Shown here one piece after another: positions 18,086 to 29,300 of a DNA stretch of 50,757 nt. Both the position numbers and the translations under genes were made by a program. Each line of letters starts with the position of its first letter. Position 1 is the stretch's first letter. The stretch comes from Flavobacterium sp. (GTDB taxonomy: Bacteria; Bacteroidota; Bacteroidia; Flavobacteriales; Flavobacteriaceae), in the NCBI RefSeq assembly GCF_025352425.1, contig NZ_JANXTI010000071.1:1-50757 (forward strand). The letters are read 5' to 3'. Below the pieces are notes generated by a model. It worked only from the letters and a program-made list of their open reading frames with translations. It searched no databases and had not been told where the DNA came from.

Positions 18086-19429
18086 ATGTCAGGCAATAAG
18101 AAATACAATTATCCAAAACAACTTTCGATATTCAGGTTCTTATTAAAGGCAGAAAGCATCCGTAAAAATCCAATTCCGTTTCACAAAAAATACTTCGACA
18201 AATTTGGAGATACATTTTCCTTGAAAATTGGTAAAACGAAACATGTTATTCTCTCAAGAGACAATGAAGTCGCGGAATATATCCTGCAAAAAAATCAGAA
18301 GAATTATCAAAAATCAGAACTGCAGACCAAATTCATATCCAAGTATTTGGGTAAAGGTTTATTGACAGCTAATGGCGATTTTTGGTTAAAACAACGTCGG
18401 TTAATTCAACCCGCTTTTCATAAGCAAAAAATGAATCAGTTGGTTCAGAATATGAATCAGACAATCATTGCCGAACTACAAAATCTGCCTGAAGATAAAT
18501 TGGTTGCACTATTTCCAATCATGAACCAATTGGCTTTTAATGTGGTAGCAAAATCGCTTTTCCATATTTTGATAGAAGAGGAAATGAGTCGACTGAAAAT
18601 CATTATAAATGATGTCCAAAACTTTCTTATCAAGGAAATACGTTTGCCCTATAAGGCATTTTGGTTTAAGATAAGTGGTCAGATAAAAAAGCACCAAAAA
18701 TTAGCATTAGAAACAGATACCATAATCCAGAAAATTGTGGAAGAACGTATCAATTCAAATGCAAAGCACAATGATTTACTCGACATGCTTCTTGAAACAA
18801 GATACGAGGACATAGGCGAAGCCATGCCAACCCAACAATTGATAGACGAAATAAAGATTCTCTTTATCGCAGGTCACGAAACTTCCGCAAATGCAATGAC
18901 TTTTACGCTGCATCTTTTAGGGAATCATCCCGAAATTCAACAAAAAGTTTTTGAGGAATTAATCGCTATCCAATCCCAAACAAATGATGTTGTTGAACAG
19001 CTTCAGGAAATGACCTATACCAATGCCGTCATAAATGAATCGATGCGGTTGTATCCCCCGGCGTGGATTACGGACCGGGAAAATATCGAAGACGATACGC
19101 TTTTAGGATTTCACATAAAAGAGAAAACACTTATTGGAGTTTCATTCTATGAATTGCACAGAAATCCGAAATATTGGAAAAATCCTTCCGACTTCAATCC
19201 GGAAAGATTTCTTGGCGAACAAAAAAAAGAATCAAACAAGTATTTTTATCCTTTTGGAGTCGGTCCAAGAATGTGCATCGGCCTTGGTTTTGCGATGTAT
19301 GAAATGAGCCTGACGCTTTCTTATATTATCAAAAAGTACAAAGTCACTTCATCTAAAAAAGACATTGATATAAATCCATTGATTACCTTAAAACCTGTTG
19401 GAGCAGTAGTAACTTTCTCAAAAAGATGA
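18086..19429 (+). CDS. Cytochrome P450
   Basis: A heme-thiolate monooxygenase of 447 residues. The heme-binding loop [13 protein letters not shown] places the axial cysteine at about 397; the oxygen-binding helix has AGHETSANA, and the ExxR motif is ESMR. There is no fused reductase or ferredoxin, so it depends on separate redox partners not seen here. The reading frame opens at 18038, but that ATG lies in the interspersed repeat and adds 16 atypical residues, so ATG 18086 ([13 protein letters not shown]) is preferred. It overlaps queG by ATGA, implying translational coupling. The motif set resembles the CYP102/CYP4-like bacterial group, which often acts on fatty acids, but the substrate is unknown. 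Confidence 0.9.
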   Translation: MSGNKKYNYPKQLSIFRFLLKAESIRKNPIPFHKKYFDKFGDTFSLKIGKTKHVILSRDNEVAEYILQKNQKNYQKSELQTKFISKYLGKGLLTANGDFWLKQRRLIQPAFHKQKMNQLVQNMNQTIIAELQNLPEDKLVALFPIMNQLAFNVVAKSLFHILIEEEMSRLKIIINDVQNFLIKEIRLPYKAFWFKISGQIKKHQKLALETDTIIQKIVEERINSNAKHNDLLDMLLETRYEDIGEAMPTQQLIDEIKILFIAGHETSANAMTFTLHLLGNHPEIQQKVFEELIAIQSQTNDVVEQLQEMTYTNAVINESMRLYPPAWITDRENIEDDTLLGFHIKEKTLIGVSFYELHRNPKYWKNPSDFNPERFLGEQKKESNKYFYPFGVGPRMCIGLGFAMYEMSLTLSYIIKKYKVTSSKKDIDINPLITLKPVGAVVTFSKR

Positions 19430-20355
19430 CATCAGATTCTAACAAAGCGAACTATTCCCAACTCATAAAAGCCGAAGCCAAACGCTTGGGCTTTCTGTCG
19501 TGCGGAATTTCAAAAGCTGGTTTTCTGGAAGAAGAAGCTCCGCGATTGGAACATTGGTTAAACCAAAATCATCAAGGCGAAATGAAGTACATGGAAAATC
19601 ATTTCGACAAGCGGCTGAATCCAACTTTGTTGGTTGATGATGCAAAAAGCGTGATTTCATTATTACTGAATTATTATCCTTCAGAATCACAGAATCCGAA
19701 CAGCTACAAGATCTCAAAATATGCCTATGGACAGGATTATCATTTTGTCATTAAGGAAAAATTAAAGGAATTACTTCATACAATTCAAACCCAAATCGGC
19801 GAAGTTTCGGGAAGAGCCTTTGTCGATTCGGCACCCGTGTTAGACAAAGCATGGGCGGCAAAATCGGGTTTGGGCTGGATTGGGAAAAACAGCAATTTGC
19901 TAACGCAGCAAGTAGGCTCATTTTATTTTATTGCAGAATTGATTATCGACTTAGATTTGGAATATGATTATGCCACAACCGACCATTGCGGCACTTGCAC
20001 AGCTTGTATTGATGCCTGTCCAACGGAAGCGATTGTCGCGCCATATGTTGTTGACGGAAGCAAATGCATTTCTTATTTTACCATCGAACTCAAAGAGAAT
20101 ATTCCACAGGAAATGAAAGGAAAAATGGACGATTGGATGTTTGGCTGCGACATTTGCCAGGATGTCTGCCCATGGAATCGTTTTTCGAAATCGCATAACG
20201 AACCGCTTTTTAATCCAAACCCCGAAATGCTTTCGATGACTAAAAAAGACTGGGAAGAAATAACCGAAGAGATTTTTAAAACCGTATTTAAAAACTCCGC
20301 TGTAAAAAGAACAAAGTTCGATGGATTACAGCGAAACATTCAGTTTCTAAAATAA
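19426..20355 (+). CDS. queG: Epoxyqueuosine reductase QueG
   Basis: QueG uses cobalamin and two [4Fe-4S] clusters to reduce epoxyqueuosine to queuosine in the wobble position of tRNAs for Asp, Asn, His and Tyr. The 309-residue protein contains the DUF1730 N-terminal region, the conserved [19 protein letters not shown] segment, and two cluster motifs [12 protein letters not shown] and [11 protein letters not shown]. It lacks the C-terminal HEAT-repeat extension of longer enterobacterial forms. Its ATG overlaps the P450 stop codon (ATGA). No functional link between the two genes is obvious. Confidence 0.93.
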   Translation: MTSDSNKANYSQLIKAEAKRLGFLSCGISKAGFLEEEAPRLEHWLNQNHQGEMKYMENHFDKRLNPTLLVDDAKSVISLLLNYYPSESQNPNSYKISKYAYGQDYHFVIKEKLKELLHTIQTQIGEVSGRAFVDSAPVLDKAWAAKSGLGWIGKNSNLLTQQVGSFYFIAELIIDLDLEYDYATTDHCGTCTACIDACPTEAIVAPYVVDGSKCISYFTIELKENIPQEMKGKMDDWMFGCDICQDVCPWNRFSKSHNEPLFNPNPEMLSMTKKDWEEITEEIFKTVFKNSAVKRTKFDGLQRNIQFLK

Positions 20356-20405
20356 ATTCTTTACAAAAGAAACTCCTAAAAATTTCCTTTTTACATTCAG
20401 TCTTC

Positions 20406-20413
20406 TACCTTTG
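20406..20413 (+). promoter_or_regulatory. -7 box upstream of the malic enzyme gene
   Basis: TACCTTTG matches TAnnTTTG 15-20 bases before the possible ATG starts. No clear TTTG at the -33 position was seen. Confidence 0.5.
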
Positions 20414-20427
20414 TAGTCATCAAAATA

Positions 20428-22725
20428 ATGACCATGCACAAAGACAGCAAAAGAAGAGAGGCACTTTTATACCACGCAAAACCAACACCGGGGAAAATCA
20501 AAGTGGTGCCCACCAAAAAATATGCAACGCAACGAGATTTGTCACTGGCCTATTCTCCGGGTGTTGCCGAGCCTTGTTTGGAAATTGCCAAAGATGTAAA
20601 TAATGTTTATAAATATACTTCCAAAGGAAATTTAGTAGCCGTAATCAGTAATGGAACAGCGGTGTTAGGACTTGGTGACATTGGTCCCGAAGCTTCAAAA
20701 CCCGTGATGGAAGGAAAAGCGCTGCTCTTCAAAATCTTTGCAGACATTGATGTTTTTGATATTGAAGTGAGGACAAAAGATGTTGATGCTTTTATAGAAA
20801 CGGTGAAAAACATTGCACCAACATTTGGAGGAATAAACCTGGAAGACATTAAGGCACCGGAATCTTTTGAAATCGAAAGGCGTTTGGTAGAAGAACTGAA
20901 TATTCCGGTTATGCACGACGACCAGCACGGAACCGCTATTATCTCTGCAGCAGCTTTGTTGAATGCAGTTGAATTAGCTGAAAAGAAAATGGGAGAAGTG
21001 AAAATGGTTATATCAGGTGCAGGTTCTGCCGCAATTGCGTGTGCTAATTTATATGTTTCTTTTGGCGTAAAACCGGAAAACATTGTCATGTTTAACAGCA
21101 AAGGCGTGCTTAGAAAAGAGGATCCAAAAATTTCAGAGGAGCAAAGAAAATATGCAACCGATAAAGACTTTCCATCCTTACTTGAAGCGATGACAGGAAT
21201 AGATGTTTTTGTTGGTTTATCTACTGGCGATATCGTAACGCCCGAAATGTTGTTGGTGATGGCGAAAAACCCAATTGTTTTCGCGATGGCAAATCCAAAT
21301 CCGGAAATCAATTATGATTTGGCTATAAAAACCAGAAGAGACATTATCATGGCGACCGGTCGTTCTGACCATCCTAACCAGGTGAACAATGTACTTGGTT
21401 TTCCGTATATTTTCCGTGGTGCGTTAGATGTCCGAGCAACCAAAATTAATGAAGAAATGAAAAAAGCGGCGGTTATCGCTTTAGCAGAATTAGCCAAAGA
21501 ATCGGTTCCGGAACAAGTAAATATTGCTTACGGAGAAACCAAATTAAATTTTGGTAAGGATTATATTATTCCGAAACCATTTGACCCAAGATTAATAGCA
21601 AGAATTCCATTAGCCGTAGCAAAAGCTGCTATAGAATCCGGAGTTTCGCTCCAGCCAATTACCGATTGGGAGAAATATGAAGAAGAATTATTGGAGCGTT
21701 TAGGTTCGGATAACAAAATGGTTCGGTTGCTGACCAATCGTGCGAAGACGGAACCTAAACGAGTGGTTTTTGCCGAAGCAGATCATTTAGATGTGTTGAA
21801 AGCAGCTCAAATAGCGTATGAAGAAGGCATTGCCCTTCCGATACTTTTAGGAAATAAAGATTTGATTCTTGAACTCAAGGAGGAATTAGGATTTGATGCC
21901 GAAGTACCTATCATCGACCCAAAAACTAAAGAAGAAGACAAACGAAGACTGAAATACGGCGAATTATACTGGAAATCCAGACAGCGCCGTGGCATTTCAC
22001 TGCTTGATGCTCAAAAGTGGATGAGAGAACGCAACTATTTTGCCGCAATGATGGTCAATGAAGGTGATGCCGATGCCATGGTTTCAGGATATTCCCGAAG
22101 TTATCCTTCTACAGTAAAACCCTTGATGCAACTGATTGGTAAAGCGCCTGGCATTACGCTAATTGCTACCACAAATATGATGATGACAAATCGGGGTCCG
22201 ATGTTCTTATCGGACACTGCAATTAATCCAAATCCAACAGCAGATGAATTGGCTAAAATAGCATTGATGACGGCGAAAACGGTTAGAATGTTTGGAATGC
22301 AGCCGGTAATTGCCATGGTTTCTTTTTCCAATTTTGGTTCTTCAGCCCATGAAAGCGCAAGCAAAGTGAGGGAAGCAGTTGCTTATCTTCATAAATATTA
22401 TCCTGACTTAGTTGTAGACGGAGAAATTCAGTCTGATTTTGCTTTAAACGCTGAGATGCTAAAGGCTAAATTTCCTTTTTCAAAATTGGCAGGAAAGAAA
22501 GTGAACACCTTGATTTTCCCCAATTTAGAATCGGCAAACATTACCTATAAACTTTTGAAGGAATTAGATAAAGTTGATTCAATCGGACCAATAATGTTAG
22601 GAATGGAGAAAGCAGTGCATGTCTTCCAACTTGGCGCAAGCGTAGAGGAAATGGTAAATATGGTAGCCGTTGCCGTGGTTGATGCACAAGAAAAAGACAA
22701 AAGAAAAAAGATGTCTGCCAAATAG
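20428..22725 (+). CDS. maeB: NADP-dependent malic enzyme with C-terminal phosphotransacetylase-like domain
   Basis: MaeB decarboxylates malate to pyruvate with production of NADPH. Residues of about 10-430 form the malic enzyme part (YSPGVAEPCLEI, GLGDIGPEASKPVMEGK, HDDQHGTA, and the NAD(P)-binding SGAGSAAIACANL); residues of about 440-765 form a phosphotransacetylase-like domain (SGYSRSYPS, FSNFGSSAHESA). In studied MaeB enzymes that domain is regulatory and binds acetyl-CoA rather than acting catalytically. The 765-residue length is normal. ATG 20428 and ATG 20434 are both plausible starts (MTMHKDSKRR). It is monocistronic by spacing and promoter placement. Confidence 0.95.
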   Translation: MTMHKDSKRREALLYHAKPTPGKIKVVPTKKYATQRDLSLAYSPGVAEPCLEIAKDVNNVYKYTSKGNLVAVISNGTAVLGLGDIGPEASKPVMEGKALLFKIFADIDVFDIEVRTKDVDAFIETVKNIAPTFGGINLEDIKAPESFEIERRLVEELNIPVMHDDQHGTAIISAAALLNAVELAEKKMGEVKMVISGAGSAAIACANLYVSFGVKPENIVMFNSKGVLRKEDPKISEEQRKYATDKDFPSLLEAMTGIDVFVGLSTGDIVTPEMLLVMAKNPIVFAMANPNPEINYDLAIKTRRDIIMATGRSDHPNQVNNVLGFPYIFRGALDVRATKINEEMKKAAVIALAELAKESVPEQVNIAYGETKLNFGKDYIIPKPFDPRLIARIPLAVAKAAIESGVSLQPITDWEKYEEELLERLGSDNKMVRLLTNRAKTEPKRVVFAEADHLDVLKAAQIAYEEGIALPILLGNKDLILELKEELGFDAEVPIIDPKTKEEDKRRLKYGELYWKSRQRRGISLLDAQKWMRERNYFAAMMVNEGDADAMVSGYSRSYPSTVKPLMQLIGKAPGITLIATTNMMMTNRGPMFLSDTAINPNPTADELAKIALMTAKTVRMFGMQPVIAMVSFSNFGSSAHESASKVREAVAYLHKYYPDLVVDGEIQSDFALNAEMLKAKFPFSKLAGKKVNTLIFPNLESANITYKLLKELDKVDSIGPIMLGMEKAVHVFQLGASVEEMVNMVAVAVVDAQEKDKRKKMSAK

Positions 22726-22781
22726 TTTTTGTATTATTGTAGAGATATTGCAAAGACATTCCTTCAATTGGAGAATTTTGC

Positions 22782-22789
22782 TATATTTG
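22782..22789 (+). promoter_or_regulatory. -7 box upstream of ruvA
   Basis: TATATTTG, 20 bases before the ruvA ATG. The -33 region is weak, with no TTTG at the right distance. Confidence 0.5.
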
Positions 22790-22809
22790 GAATTAGATTT
22801 TAGTAAAAA

Positions 22810-23391
22810 ATGATTTCACACATTCAAGGAAAATTAATTGAAAAAACGCCTACTGAAGTCGTAATTGACTGCAATGGTGTGGGTTATCATATTAATATTT
22901 CGTTGCATACTTTTTCCTTACTCCCCAATGCCGATTTTATTAAGTTGTTTACATTTCTCCAAATTAAGGAAGACGCACATTCTTTGTTTGGTTTTGTGGA
23001 AAAATCAGAGCGGGAATTATTTAAATTGCTATTATCTGTATCCGGAATTGGAGCCAGCATTGCAAGAACAATGTTGTCATCATTAGATCCAAAACAAATA
23101 ATTCATGCCATTGCAAGCGCAGACGTTATTACCATTCAATCCATAAAAGGAATTGGGAGTAAAACTGCCCAGCGTGTCATCCTGGATTTAAAGGAAAAAG
23201 TGTTAAAAATCTATGATTTAAGCGAAATTTCTATGTCCCAACACAATATTAGTAGAGAAGAATCGTTATCTGCTTTAGAGGTTTTAGGTTATGTTAGAAA
23301 GAACGCTGAAAAAGTGGTGGATAAAATAATCAAGGAAAATCCGGAAGCCGGAGTTGAAACAATAATAAAACAAGCGTTAAAAAATTTATAA
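22810..23391 (+). CDS. ruvA: Holliday junction binding protein RuvA
   Basis: RuvA binds four-way junctions as a tetramer and loads RuvB. The 193-residue protein has the N-terminal OB fold (MISHIQGKLIEKTPTEVVID), helix-hairpin-helix motifs around LLSVSGIGASIAR and SIKGIGSKTAQRVILDLKEK, and the C-terminal domain that contacts RuvB (EESLSALEVLGYVRKNAEK). It has its own -7 box and lies just upstream of sprA in the same frame; its TAA is three bases before the first possible sprA start, so the two genes are probably cotranscribed. Confidence 0.95.
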   Translation: MISHIQGKLIEKTPTEVVIDCNGVGYHINISLHTFSLLPNADFIKLFTFLQIKEDAHSLFGFVEKSERELFKLLLSVSGIGASIARTMLSSLDPKQIIHAIASADVITIQSIKGIGSKTAQRVILDLKEKVLKIYDLSEISMSQHNISREESLSALEVLGYVRKNAEKVVDKIIKENPEAGVETIIKQALKNL

Positions 23392-23394
23392 TTC

Positions 23395-26300
23395 TTGGAA
23401 ACAATATACTTTACAAAATCATTATTGAACGTTAAAAAATTGATCTTCGGATTAGTTTTGATGTTAAGTGCAACAGTTTTTTCCCAGGTAAATCCAACTC
23501 AGATAGACAGTACGGGTTATTCTACAGGAAGACTTGATATAAAAAATCCAAACAGCATTGTCAATGCGTATACGTATGACGCGGCCACCAACAGGTATAT
23601 TTATACCAGTACCATGGATGGCTTTAATATCAATTATCCAATTATTTTAACGCCAAAAGAATACGAAGAATTAGTGCTTCGCGAATCAATGCGGGAATAT
23701 TTTAAGAAAAAATCGGATGCAATTGATGGGAAAAAAGACGGAAGCGAGGCTGCAAAAAAGGATTTGTTACCAAGATATTATGTAAACTCCAGTTTCTTTG
23801 AAACTATTTTTGGTTCCAATACGATTGACGTTAAGCCAACAGGTTCCGTTGAAATGGATTTGGGAGTTCGTTACACCAAACAGGATAATCCATCTTTTTC
23901 ACCAAGAAACAGAGCGCAGACTTCTTTTGATTTTGACCAAAGAATAAGCATGAGTTTAAATGGAAAAGTAGGAACACGATTGAGCGTAAATGCCAATTAT
24001 GATACCGAATCAACTTTTGCTTTCCAAAATCTTATCAAATTAGAATACGCACCAACCGAAGATGATATTATTCAAAAAATAGAAGTTGGAAACGTGAGTA
24101 TGCCACTTTCAAATTCCCTGATTCGAGGTGCGCAAAGTTTGTTTGGGGTCAAAGCCCAATTGCAATTCGGAAAAACGACGATAACTGGAGTGTTCTCTGA
24201 ACAAAAATCCCAAACCAAATCGGTTACAGCGCAAGGTGGCGGAACTATACAGGATTTTGAATTGTTTGCACTTGATTACGATGCTGACCGCCATTTTTTC
24301 TTATCCCAGTATTTCAGAAATAAATATGATGATGCATTAAGAGATTATCCGGTAATTAGAAGTAGAGTGCAGATTACAAGGATTGAGGTTTGGGTAACCA
24401 ATAGGCAGAATCGCGTGAGCACTACCAACAATAACCTTAGAAATATTATTGCGCTACAGGATTTAGGGGAATCACATTATACGGATGTTCCTGATTCCAG
24501 ATTGGTTGCTATAAATCCTCAGCCAGCAAATTTCTTTGTAACCGATCCGGAAGTACTGCCTGATAATGAAGGGATTTTACCGTCAGATAACCGTAATAAT
24601 AAATATGATCCGGGATTGATAATTCCGGCTACTCCGCCTAATCCTAATTATCCAGGATTATTAAATACAAACATTAGAGACATCGTAACCTCAAGTGCGG
24701 GCTTTAATAATATCAATCCTGTTGATGAAGGAACGGATTATTCTAAGTTGGAAAACGCCAGAAAGTTGGCGCCCAACGAATATACACTTAATCCACAATT
24801 GGGTTACATCTCATTGCAACAGCGTTTAGCCAATGACGAAGTATTGGCCGTTGCCTATCAATATACTATTGGCGACAATGTTTATCAGGTAGGAGAATTT
24901 GGTACAGATGGTGTTGATTCCACCGTAATTACAGATGCCACAAGTTCTAATCCATCAGTTTCTACCCAGAGTTTGATTCTGAAAATGTTAAAGAGCAATT
25001 TAACCAATGTGGAGAAACCAATCTGGAACCTGATGATGAAAAATATTTATCAGATACAGGGAGGTTACCAATTACAACAGGAAGATTTCAGATTTAACAT
25101 CTTATATACAGATCCATCACCTATTAACTATATTACTCCTGTTGCAGGAACGCCATTTCCTGCGAGTCCAACAACGCCACCGGGGAATGAGGTTTCGGAA
25201 ACTCCGCTCTTAAAAGTTTTCAATGTCGATAAACTGAATTATAATAATGACCCGCAACTTGGCGGTGATGGTTTTTTCGATTTCTTGCCGGGAATAACAG
25301 TTGACCAACAAAATGGACGCCTTATTTTCACAACGGTCGAACCATTTGGCAAGCTTTTGTTTGAGAAGTTAAGATTAAGTCCTGCTGAGGATTATTACAA
25401 TGAAAGCACCTATAATGCCAATCAGGCAAAATATGTTTTCAGAGAAATGTATATAAAAACCCAGGCGGCGGCATTGCAGGATGCTGAAAAAAATAAATTC
25501 CAATTAAAAGGAAGGTACAAATCTGCCGGCGGTGATGGAATTCCGATTGGTGCTTATAATGTTCCAAGAGGTTCAGTTGTGGTTACGGCTGGAGGAAGAG
25601 TATTGCAGGAAGGAATTGATTATAGCGTAAATTATCAGGCGGGAAGAGTTCAAATCCTGGATCCGTCGTTGCAGGCATCCAATACGCCAATCCAGGTTTC
25701 TGTAGAAAACAATTCTACTTTTGGGCAACAAACACGAAGGTTTATGGGATTTAATGTAGAACATAAATTCTCGGATAAATTATTACTGGGTGCTACGTTT
25801 ATAAAAATGACCGAAAGACCGCTTACAACTAAATCGAATTATGGTCAAGAATCGGTTAACAATACTATTTTTGGCCTCAATGCCAATTATTCTACAGAAG
25901 TTCCTTTTTTAACCCGAATGGTTAACAAACTGCCTAATATAGATACCGATGTACCTTCTAATTTCTCTTTGCGCGGCGAGGTTGCCTTTTTGAAACCGGA
26001 TGCTTCGAAATCAGATCAGTTTGAAGGGGAACCCACGGTATATGTAGATGATTTTGAAGGATCGCAAACCACTATTGATATGCGTTCGGCGCAGTCATGG
26101 AGTTTATCTTCTACACCTAAACGTCCGACAACAGCAGATTACAATGATTTTGGTTCAAGTGCAGTTGGTTTGGATTATGGATATAAAAGAGCCAAACTAA
26201 ACTGGTACAGCATTGACCCAACGCTGTATGTGCAAACACCCGGAGATATTGGTCAGGACGGAATTTCAGCCAATAACACCAGAAGAGTTTTTATTCGGGA

Positions 26301-29300
26301 ATTATTTGACACCGACCCACTTATTGGACAATCGACAGTTATTAACACGTTAGATTTAAGGTATTACCCACAAGAAAGAGGGCCATATAACTACAATCCG
26401 CAAGCGCTTTCGTCCGGATTTAGCGATACTGAAGCCAAAGATAACTTTGGTGGGATTATGCGTGCCATCAATTCTACCAATTTTGAACAAAGCAATGTAG
26501 AATATATCCAATTTTGGGTTTTAGATCCTTATTTTGATCCGTCAAACCCGACAGCTGTTGCAAACTCAGCAAACTCTGGACAAATTTATTTTAATCTTGG
26601 AGAAATATCAGAAGATGTTTTGAAGGATGAACGTAAGCAATACGAGAACGGACTCCCTGACAACAGCACTTCACAAGCGTTAACCAACCCAACAGTTTGG
26701 GGTAAAGTTCCGTCATCGCAGTCGCTTATCTATGCTTTTGATGTGGATGGTGCCAATAGAGCCGCGCAGGATGTTGGTTTTGATGGTGTAAATAATAGTG
26801 CTGAACAAAGCCTTCCCGGAATTGGGGGTTATGCCGCATTGGCGGATCCCGCAGCGGACGATTATCAATACTTTTTAAGCGCTTCAGGATCAACCATATT
26901 TGACCGTTACAGAAGCTACAACGGCGTGGAAGGAAACTCACCAGTGGATCTTGCAGGTAGTAACAGAGGCTCAACAACGATTCCGGATGTTGAGGATATA
27001 AATCGTGATAATACAATGAATACGGCAAACGCGTATTACGAGTATAAAATCGATATGAATTATGGAAATATTGATGGTAGTGGAATGACCGTAGGACAAA
27101 ACTTTATTACAGATAAAGTTGTTACTAACGTTTCGGGCACACCTAATGGAATTGACACACAAGCGAGATGGTATCAGTTTAAAATTCCTGTAACACAACC
27201 AACTAATGTTATTGGAAGTATTTCTGATTTCCGTTCCATTCGTTTTATGAGAATGTTCATGACCGGATTTTCATCTCCAATTACTGTGCGTTTTGGCGCT
27301 TTGGATTTGGTTCGTGGCGAATGGAGACGTTATGATAATTCATTCCAAATAACTGATACTGATCCGACAGATGACAATACAAATTTCGATGTTTTGTCAG
27401 TTAATATTCAGGAGAACTCACAAAGGGTGCCGATTCATTATGTAACGCCTCCGGGAGTAATTTTGGAGCAAGTTAGCAACGGACAACAGGTTATCAATCA
27501 AAATGAGCAATCGCTTTCTTTGAGAGCATGTGAATTAGAAATAGGCGACTCAAGAGCGGTATTTAAAAATGTTGATGTTGACATGCGTCAATACAATAAA
27601 CTAAAAATGTTCCTGCACGCTGAAGCATTACCGACAGATGTAACACCATTGCAGGATAACCAATTGAAGGGGTTTATCCGTTTCGGAAATGACTTTACCA
27701 ATAACTTTTACCAGGTTGAAATCCCGCTTAAAGTAACTCCGACGGGAGCTACAGACCCGGATGTCATTTGGCCTGCTGAAAATGAGATTAATCTCAATAT
27801 GTCCTTGCTAACCAAAATGAAAGTTAGGGCATTGAGTATTCCTTTAGGTTCATTATTGCGGGATGAAAATGGCATCTATTATCCTGATAATGATCCAGCC
27901 CTCGCTCCTGATGGGGACGGAGATCCAAACTTGAGTTTAGGAATAAAAGGAACTCCAAACTTTGGTTTGGTTCGAACTTTAATGGTAGGAATTAAAAACA
28001 ATACAGGCACTGCCTTATCTCCTGCTGCTACACCTATTTGTGGCGAGGTTTGGTTTAACGAATTGCGTTTGGCCGATTTGAACAACAAAGGCGGAATGGC
28101 CGCCGTATTAAACATGGACACTAACTTGGCCGATTTTGCTACGCTTTCTGGCACAGGAAGAATGAGCACCATTGGTTTTGGCGCTTTAGAGCAAGGACCA
28201 CAAGAAAGAAGTAGAGAAGATATGCAGCAGTATAATATTGTTTCCAATCTTAGTTTGGGGAAATTATTACCAAAGAAATGGGGAATTAATTTACCGTTTA
28301 ACTATGCCGTAGGCGAAGAAACTATTACGCCGGAGTATGATCCGTTTAATCAGGATATTCGTTTGGAGCAATTGCTCAGTAACACGACTGATGCTGCCGA
28401 AAGAGAAAATATCAGAAGCAGGGCAATCGATTTCACAAAACGAAAGAGCATCAACTTTATTGGTGTTAAAAAGGATAGAGCTGCAGAACAAAAGCAACAC
28501 ATTTATGACCCTGAGAATTTAACACTTTCGTATTCGTATAATCAGGTTGAAAAACACAATTACGAAATTGAAAATTATATCGATCAGCAGGTAAATACGA
28601 GCGTTGATTACACATATTCTTTCAAAAACAAAGCAATTGAACCGTTTAAGAAAAATAAATTCTTTAAGAAAAGTTCGTATTGGAAAATGCTAAGTGATTT
28701 CAACTTCAACTATCTGCCGGCCAGCATTTCATTTAGCAGCAACATTATCAGACAGTACAACAAACAACAGTTTAGGCAAGTTGATGTTGCCGGAATCGCT
28801 TTAGACCCACTGTTCAGAAGAAACTATATGTTCAACTATCAATATGGATTTAATTATAATATCACAAAAGCCTTAAAACTAAATTTTACAGCATCGACAC
28901 ACAATATTGTCCGCACTTATCTGGATGAAAATAATGTTCCGGATAACAGCAATACGATTTGGACAGACTTTTGGAATATTGGAACTCCAAACCAGCACAA
29001 CCAGCAAATTGTTCTTAATTATGAATTGCCAATTAACAAAATTCCGTTCCTGGCATTTATAAAATCTACCTATTCCTATACCGGTAATTATAGCTGGCAA
29101 AAATCATCATTAGCCTTGTCGTCGGTTGATGGGTATGATTTAGGAAACACTATTCAAAATGCGGCTTCCCATCGTTTGAACACAGCATTCAGCATGGAAA
29201 CTTTTTATAAATTTATTGGACTGGGGAAAAAGCCTGCTCCATCTGTACAAAAGCCTGTGACCTTACCAAAACCAGGTGAAAAAATTATTGCAGTCAAGGC

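Noticed and set aside
20607..21311. 234-residue minus-strand frame inside maeB
   Set aside because: Lies fully within a well-conserved malic enzyme coding region and has no family resemblance or promoter.
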